Source: an uncultured Lachnospiraceae bacterium (GTDB lineage: Bacteria; Bacillota_A; Clostridia; Lachnospirales; Lachnospiraceae). Taken from it: a stretch of 8,682 nucleotides of DNA. Position numbers and translations under genes: made by a program. Where the stretch lies: the NCBI GenBank assembly GCA_902795835.1, contig CADBNA010000239.1, forward strand, positions 1 to 8,682. Reading direction: 5' to 3'. Below the pieces are notes generated by a model. The model was not told the origin of the DNA. It searched no databases and saw nothing but the letters and a program-made list of their open reading frames with translations. Shown here one piece after another: positions 5,529 through 8,682 of this stretch. The stretch's first letter is position 1. Every line of letters begins with the position of its first letter.

Positions 5529-7645
5529 AAAGAATTGTAACATTTTTATCATCAGTGCTTCTGGTACTGAACCTCTGCAGCGGTGTTTTTGCAGAGGAAA
5601 TCGTGCAGGAGGGGAATACCGACATAACGGCTTCCTCTGAACAATCTGAGCCATTGACAGAAGAAGCGCAGGAGCCGGAATGTGAATGGAATGTACTGAT
5701 ATATCTGTGCGGCACAGATCTTGAGTCGACATTTGGGGCAGCGACATCAAACCTCAGGGCAATTGCTGAAACGGTGCCAGATAAAAGCGTGAATCTTATT
5801 GTAGAGACAGGCGGGACGAGGAATTGGAAATGCAAGGAAGAGCTTGGGATCGACGTTGCAAACGACAGACTGCAGCGCTGGTACTACGGGGAAGACGGAT
5901 TTGTTCTCGTAGATGAAACGGAAGAAGCATGCATGTCGGATGACCGGACACTTTCCGATTTCATCCGTTGGGGAGCTGAAAATTACAGCGCGAAGAAAAA
6001 TATGCTGATTCTGTGGGACCATGGCGGCGGAAGCAACAGAGGCCTTCTCCGTGATGAGAATTACGGAGGGACTCTCATGCCCGTATATGTTCTTGAAAAT
6101 GCGCTGCGCGAAGGAGGTACCCATTTTGACCTGTTACTGACGGATACATGCCTGATGGCCACGCTGGAAATGAGTCAGGCAGTGGCTCCGTATGCGGATT
6201 ACCTGGTGGCTTCAGAAGAGGTGCTGGCCGGAGACGGAACCAACTACAAAGGATGGGTCCAGTATCTCTATGACCGGCCGGATTGTTCTGCCGTCCAGCT
6301 GGGAAAAAGGGTCTGCGATTCCACACAGCAGTACTATTCGGAAAAAGACGCAAAGTCGGCAGTCTCCACCTTTACCATGTCCCTGATTGATCTTTCCAGA
6401 ATCGGTGCTGTCGCAGAGGCATACAACGCTTACATGCATGACGTGTCTGAACTGGTACAGGATCCAAAAGCCTTTGCGGCATATGCCAGAGCAACTTACT
6501 ATGCGGAGAATTACTATTTAGATACCATGTATGACCTTTTCGATCTCACGCGGCGCGCGGAGAACGGAGGAATCTCAAAGAAGGTGACACACACTGTCCA
6601 GGATGCCGTTGAGGATGCGGTTCTGTACAATCTCCGCTCTGAGAATCACATGTATTCTCATGGTCTTTCTGTTTTCTATTCGCTTAACGAAAACGGTGAC
6701 AGCCTGGATCATTTTGCCAGAACCTGTAAGAATCCGGAGCAGCTTGCTTTTCTTGATTGTGTCACCATAGACTGGGATGCACCTGATTGGGTTTATGAGG
6801 ATAATGCCAGGTATCCGGAACTGAACCGCAATGCCTATTTTGTCGTCCCTGAGGTTTCCTATTCGGAAGACAAATCCAAAGCATATCTGACATTAAAGTC
6901 CGGAAATGAATCCGCTGCGTATCTGTCGTACGCCCTGTATTACACGGATAATGATACCGGAATTGCGTACACACTGGGCGAAAGCGGAAACCTGATCCCT
7001 GAGGAGACGGAGGACGGTACATGTCGTTATGCACTTGGATTTGACGGGACGTGGCCTGCACTGGCCGGAAAACCACTGTGTATGTCCATAGCGGATGAAA
7101 CGGAATCCTATATCCTTTACAACTCTCCGGCTATAGTCCAATTTGGCAGGATGCAGATGCGGATTATGGTCAATTATGATAAAGATGCCGGGGAAGAAGG
7201 CAATGAAGACACGTCAGAAGCCGTTCAGGAAGAAGCGTCAGAAGATGCTGCAGAAGATACAGCTGAAGACATCATTGAAGAAGAACCGGAAGTTCATAAT
7301 GAGACGAAAGGCAGTCCGTATGAGCTGCTGGGATTCTGGGACGGCTATGATGCGCACACCGGCCTTCCCGGTAGAAATGTCCTCCCGGTGAGTAATCTTG
7401 AAGGGGAACCAGTTACTCTGTGTGATGCCGTATACAGCACCATGTATGAAAAGATCACGGAATACCTCGACAGCACGGAAACAGTGCTGACGGATGATAC
7501 CGTGATTGAGAGGGAAAAACTGCCGACTGGAGAATACTGGATACGGTTTGTTGTCAGAGATATATTAAATCACACCACTTACAGCCAGTATTTCAAAGTC
7601 GGCTGGGACGGAGAATCGGTTTCCTTCTTATCGGAAGATGAGTAA
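5525..7645 (+). CDS. Secreted clostripain-like (C11 family) cysteine peptidase
   Basis: Predicted exported cysteine protease; family members cut after basic residues, but the specificity here is untested. The 706 residues start at ATG 5525 with AAAGGAG (5512-5518) 6 nt upstream. A signal peptide (KR, then a hydrophobic stretch at residues 6-19) is probably cleaved after VFA at 21-23. No lipobox or LPXTG anchor is seen, so release or loose wall attachment is likely. The C11 core begins at WNVLIYLCGTDLES (55-68). The catalytic His is H166 in LWDHGGG and the nucleophile is C209 in TDTCLMATLE; both are intact. Residues ~245-420 complete the peptidase region, ~430-550 look beta-rich, 552-596 is a strongly acidic low-complexity linker (Glu/Asp/Ala/Thr), and ~600-700 is a final domain of unknown role. 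It overlaps the GNAT-Nudix gene by ATGA, so translation may be coupled. Confidence 0.9.
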   Translation: MKRIVTFLSSVLLVLNLCSGVFAEEIVQEGNTDITASSEQSEPLTEEAQEPECEWNVLIYLCGTDLESTFGAATSNLRAIAETVPDKSVNLIVETGGTRNWKCKEELGIDVANDRLQRWYYGEDGFVLVDETEEACMSDDRTLSDFIRWGAENYSAKKNMLILWDHGGGSNRGLLRDENYGGTLMPVYVLENALREGGTHFDLLLTDTCLMATLEMSQAVAPYADYLVASEEVLAGDGTNYKGWVQYLYDRPDCSAVQLGKRVCDSTQQYYSEKDAKSAVSTFTMSLIDLSRIGAVAEAYNAYMHDVSELVQDPKAFAAYARATYYAENYYLDTMYDLFDLTRRAENGGISKKVTHTVQDAVEDAVLYNLRSENHMYSHGLSVFYSLNENGDSLDHFARTCKNPEQLAFLDCVTIDWDAPDWVYEDNARYPELNRNAYFVVPEVSYSEDKSKAYLTLKSGNESAAYLSYALYYTDNDTGIAYTLGESGNLIPEETEDGTCRYALGFDGTWPALAGKPLCMSIADETESYILYNSPAIVQFGRMQMRIMVNYDKDAGEEGNEDTSEAVQEEASEDAAEDTAEDIIEEEPEVHNETKGSPYELLGFWDGYDAHTGLPGRNVLPVSNLEGEPVTLCDAVYSTMYEKITEYLDSTETVLTDDTVIEREKLPTGEYWIRFVVRDILNHTTYSQYFKVGWDGESVSFLSEDE

Positions 7646-7663
7646 CGTCCTGGATGATCAAAA

Positions 7664-7719
7664 GGGACGGTTCCTGAGGAGTCAGAGAAAGAATCTGCTG
7701 GTTCTTTCTCTGACTCCTC
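7664..7719 (+). repeat. Repeat copy 4: core followed by an 18-bp perfect hairpin
   Basis: The core GGGACGGTTCCT (7664-7675) starts 19 nt after the stop codon of the C11 peptidase gene. Directly after it, 7676-7693 and 7702-7719 are perfect 18-bp reverse complements (GAGGAGTCAGAGAAAGAA) around an 8-nt loop. A further 6-bp stem GATGAG/CTCATC lies at 7734-7750. No U-run follows the main stem. The core lies outside the stem, unlike copies 1 and 2. It may terminate or stabilise the peptidase transcript. Confidence 0.88.
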
Positions 7720-7829
7720 TGCTGACGAAAGGCGATGAGATTTCCTCATCAATCTGAGAGCGGTATTCAGGAGAAAAGAAGCCTTTGGAGGTCCCTCTTT
7801 TTATGGGGGCTGCGGACAGTAACAGGATA

Positions 7830-7862
7830 GTGACATTTCCGTGACAATACATGTGTTATAGT
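7830..7862 (+). promoter_or_regulatory. Extended -10 promoter with 11-bp-spaced direct repeat over the -35 region
   Basis: TATAGT (7857-7862) is preceded by TGT, giving an extended -10. There is no good -35 box. Instead GTGACA occurs twice, at 7830-7835 and 7841-7846, exactly 11 bp apart (GTGACA-N5-GTGACA), covering the -35 region. Tandem hexamers with one-turn spacing are how OmpR/PhoB-family response regulators usually bind, so an activator-dependent promoter is a reasonable guess. The regulator is not in the window. The leader contains a 7-bp stem AACAGAC/GTCTGTT (7874-7898). Confidence 0.4.
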
Positions 7863-7919
7863 ATCCTCACGAGAACAGACAGACCAGAAAAGTCTGTTAT
7901 TAAAGGAGGATAAATCATC

Positions 7920-8180
7920 ATGAATAACAAAGGCATTGGAGCGATATTCTGTCTGATCGCAGCTGTTCTTGAGAGTGCGCATTATATTGCGGCAGCCATT
8001 TTCATGAGCAATGTAACGAGCTGGGATGGCGCATTATTCCAAGAGGGATTAAGGTATACCGGCAGTTTTCTGACCGTAACATCTGCTGCTGCCCTTATCA
8101 CAGGAATAGGATTCCTGGGCTATGGCGTGTTTCGGGATTTCAAAAACAAAGGATATACAAAACAGATAATTACAAAATAA
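7920..8180 (+). CDS. Small two-helix membrane protein, function unknown
   Basis: I do not recognise this 86-residue protein. The ATG at 7920 has a strong AAAGGAGG (7902-7909) 10 nt upstream, and a predicted promoter precedes it, so it is probably a real gene. Two hydrophobic segments lie at about residues 6-29 (GIGAIFCLIAAVLESAHYIA) and 48-70 (SFLTVTSAAALITGIGFLGY), joined by a loop with WDGALFQEGLRY. The C-terminus is short and basic (FRDFKNKGYTKQIITK), suggesting a cytoplasmic tail and a hairpin topology with both ends inside. The sharply defined promoter with a possible operator suggests conditional expression. A following hairpin at 8183-8244 and a T-run at 8263-8268 probably end the transcript. 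Confidence 0.75.
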   Translation: MNNKGIGAIFCLIAAVLESAHYIAAAIFMSNVTSWDGALFQEGLRYTGSFLTVTSAAALITGIGFLGYGVFRDFKNKGYTKQIITK

Positions 8181-8182
8181 TC

Positions 8183-8268
8183 AATTTGCCCCGTTTTACG
8201 TGCATCATGAGGGATTTGTCCTGCACTGTGAAGCGGGGCATATTGTATAGCCCTTTTTATACTTTTTT
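8183..8268 (+). terminator. Structured 3' region and weak terminator after the small membrane gene
   Basis: TGCCCCG (8187-8193) pairs with CGGGGCA (8234-8240), flanked by AAT/ATT and with an inner GTGCA/TGCAC (8200-8204, 8222-8226), making a long imperfect hairpin. It is followed by GTATA/TATAC (8245-8249, 8258-8262) and then six T (8263-8268). The order stem then T-run fits an intrinsic terminator, though the last stem is AT-rich and weak. Confidence 0.45.
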
Positions 8269-8298
8269 CAATGGATCTCACGGGGTTCTCCTGGGCTC

Positions 8299-8327
8299 CT
8301 GACAGTGTCTGTGCTGTTGGGTATAGC
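8299..8327 (+). promoter_or_regulatory. Candidate promoter for the membrane protein gene at 8468
   Basis: CTGACA (8299-8304, 5 of 6) and TATAGC (8322-8327, 4 of 6) are 17 bp apart. A second candidate is the extended -10 TGGTATACT at 8365-8373, without a clear -35. Which is used cannot be told from sequence. TATAGCG also recurs at 8322-8328 and 8343-8349. The rest of 8269-8467 holds no gene I can support. Confidence 0.3.
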
Positions 8328-8467
8328 GAAATAGCCGTGCCTTATAGCGCGTTGCAGTCTTTGGTGGTATACTGTATCATGGTTTTATGTTTGTTTCACA
8401 AGCGAACTGTTATGACAGTACCCTGCGATGTACTATGGAAGAACCTTAAGGAAAGAGGACCGGTAAA

Positions 8468-8682
8468 ATGGAAAAAGAAATAACGAAAGAAAAGAAGAGC
8501 AGATCATTAGTCAACAACCTTCTGTGGATCATAGTCCTTATGATTGTTCTGTATCTTTTCCTGTCACCCATTTTTTCGGTAGGCATATACCAGCTTCTGC
8601 GCCTTCTGCCGAACACTTCGCCGGCGATTACTTTTATCAATAGCAACTATACACCCGTACTCGGCGACATAATATCCCTGGT
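8468..8682 (+). CDS. Membrane protein, N-terminal part (runs off the window)
   Basis: An open frame starts at ATG 8468, with AGAGGA (8454-8459) 8 nt upstream, and runs 71 codons to the window edge without a stop. The N-terminus is short and charged (MEKEITKEKKSRSLV), followed by a strong hydrophobic segment at about residues 17-34 (LLWIIVLMIVLYLFLSPI), a further semi-hydrophobic stretch (IYQLLRLLP), and the beginning of another near 63-71. A cytoplasmic basic tail then multiple helices is the expected topology. The style recalls N-termini of CPBP (CAAX-like) membrane proteases, but the catalytic EExxxR and other motifs would lie beyond the window, so that is a guess. It is separated from the previous gene by 287 nt with terminator and promoter signals, suggesting an independent transcript. 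Confidence 0.7.
   Translation, partial: MEKEITKEKKSRSLVNNLLWIIVLMIVLYLFLSPIFSVGIYQLLRLLPNTSPAITFINSNYTPVLGDIISL

Noticed and set aside
7014..7020. GGACGGT inside the C11 peptidase gene as a further repeat copy
   Set aside because: Only the short central bases match (GAGGACGGTAC); both flanks of the core differ, so it is a chance match in coding sequence.
1106..7719. CRISPR array made of the repeated core
   Set aside because: Copies are kilobases apart with genes between them, not regularly spaced, and no cas gene is present.
8271..8483. A 70-codon + strand frame before the last gene
   Set aside because: It starts directly after a T-run without a ribosome binding site, overlaps the better supported start at 8468 in another frame, and has no recognisable feature.

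Overview
The window looks like chromosomal DNA of a low-to-moderate-GC Firmicute, most likely a gut or rumen clostridium of the Lachnospiraceae type. The signs are strong purine-rich ribosome binding sites, sigma-A-like promoters, a TTG start, a secreted clostripain-type protease and a polyferredoxin-type membrane protein. No taxonomic marker is present, so this is inference. All recognised genes lie on the + strand.

Layout. (1) 1-1103: C-terminal two thirds of CTP synthase (pyrG), cut by the window edge. (2) 1106-1187: an 82-nt near-perfect palindrome. (3) 1198-1368: a sigma-A-like promoter and a hairpin-bearing leader. (4) 1369-3237: glmS, the entry enzyme to amino-sugar and cell-wall precursor synthesis. 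(5) 3238-3519: a repeat hairpin, a predicted promoter and a leader that may be a gene relic. (6) 3520-4338: a six-helix membrane protein with a C-terminal 2x[4Fe-4S] ferredoxin domain. (7) 4407-5528: a GNAT acetyltransferase fused to a Nudix hydrolase, overlapping by ATGA with (8) 5525-7645: a secreted C11 (clostripain-like) cysteine peptidase. (9) 7646-7919: another repeat with an 18-bp hairpin, then a promoter region with an 11-bp-spaced direct repeat. (10) 7920-8180: a small two-helix membrane protein. (11) 8468 to the end: the start of another membrane protein, cut by the edge.

The genes do not form one pathway. pyrG and glmS are housekeeping genes with their own signals. From about 3500 the window looks like accessory DNA, with lower GC in hand-counted samples. 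The only clear co-transcribed pair is the GNAT-Nudix gene and the C11 peptidase, and that overlap may be a by-product of a repeat insertion.

The most unusual signal is a short interspersed repeat with the core GGGACGGTTCCT. It occurs at four loci, always at the 3' end of a gene. At three loci the core starts 14-19 nt after the stop codon. At the fourth it is inside the reading frame and appears to have supplied a new C-terminus. At three loci it goes with a perfect inverted repeat, but the core's position differs each time: in the stem, in the loop, or just 5' of the stem. This looks like a small mobile or structured element family attached to gene ends. I did not find a convincing new multi-gene defence or biosynthetic system.
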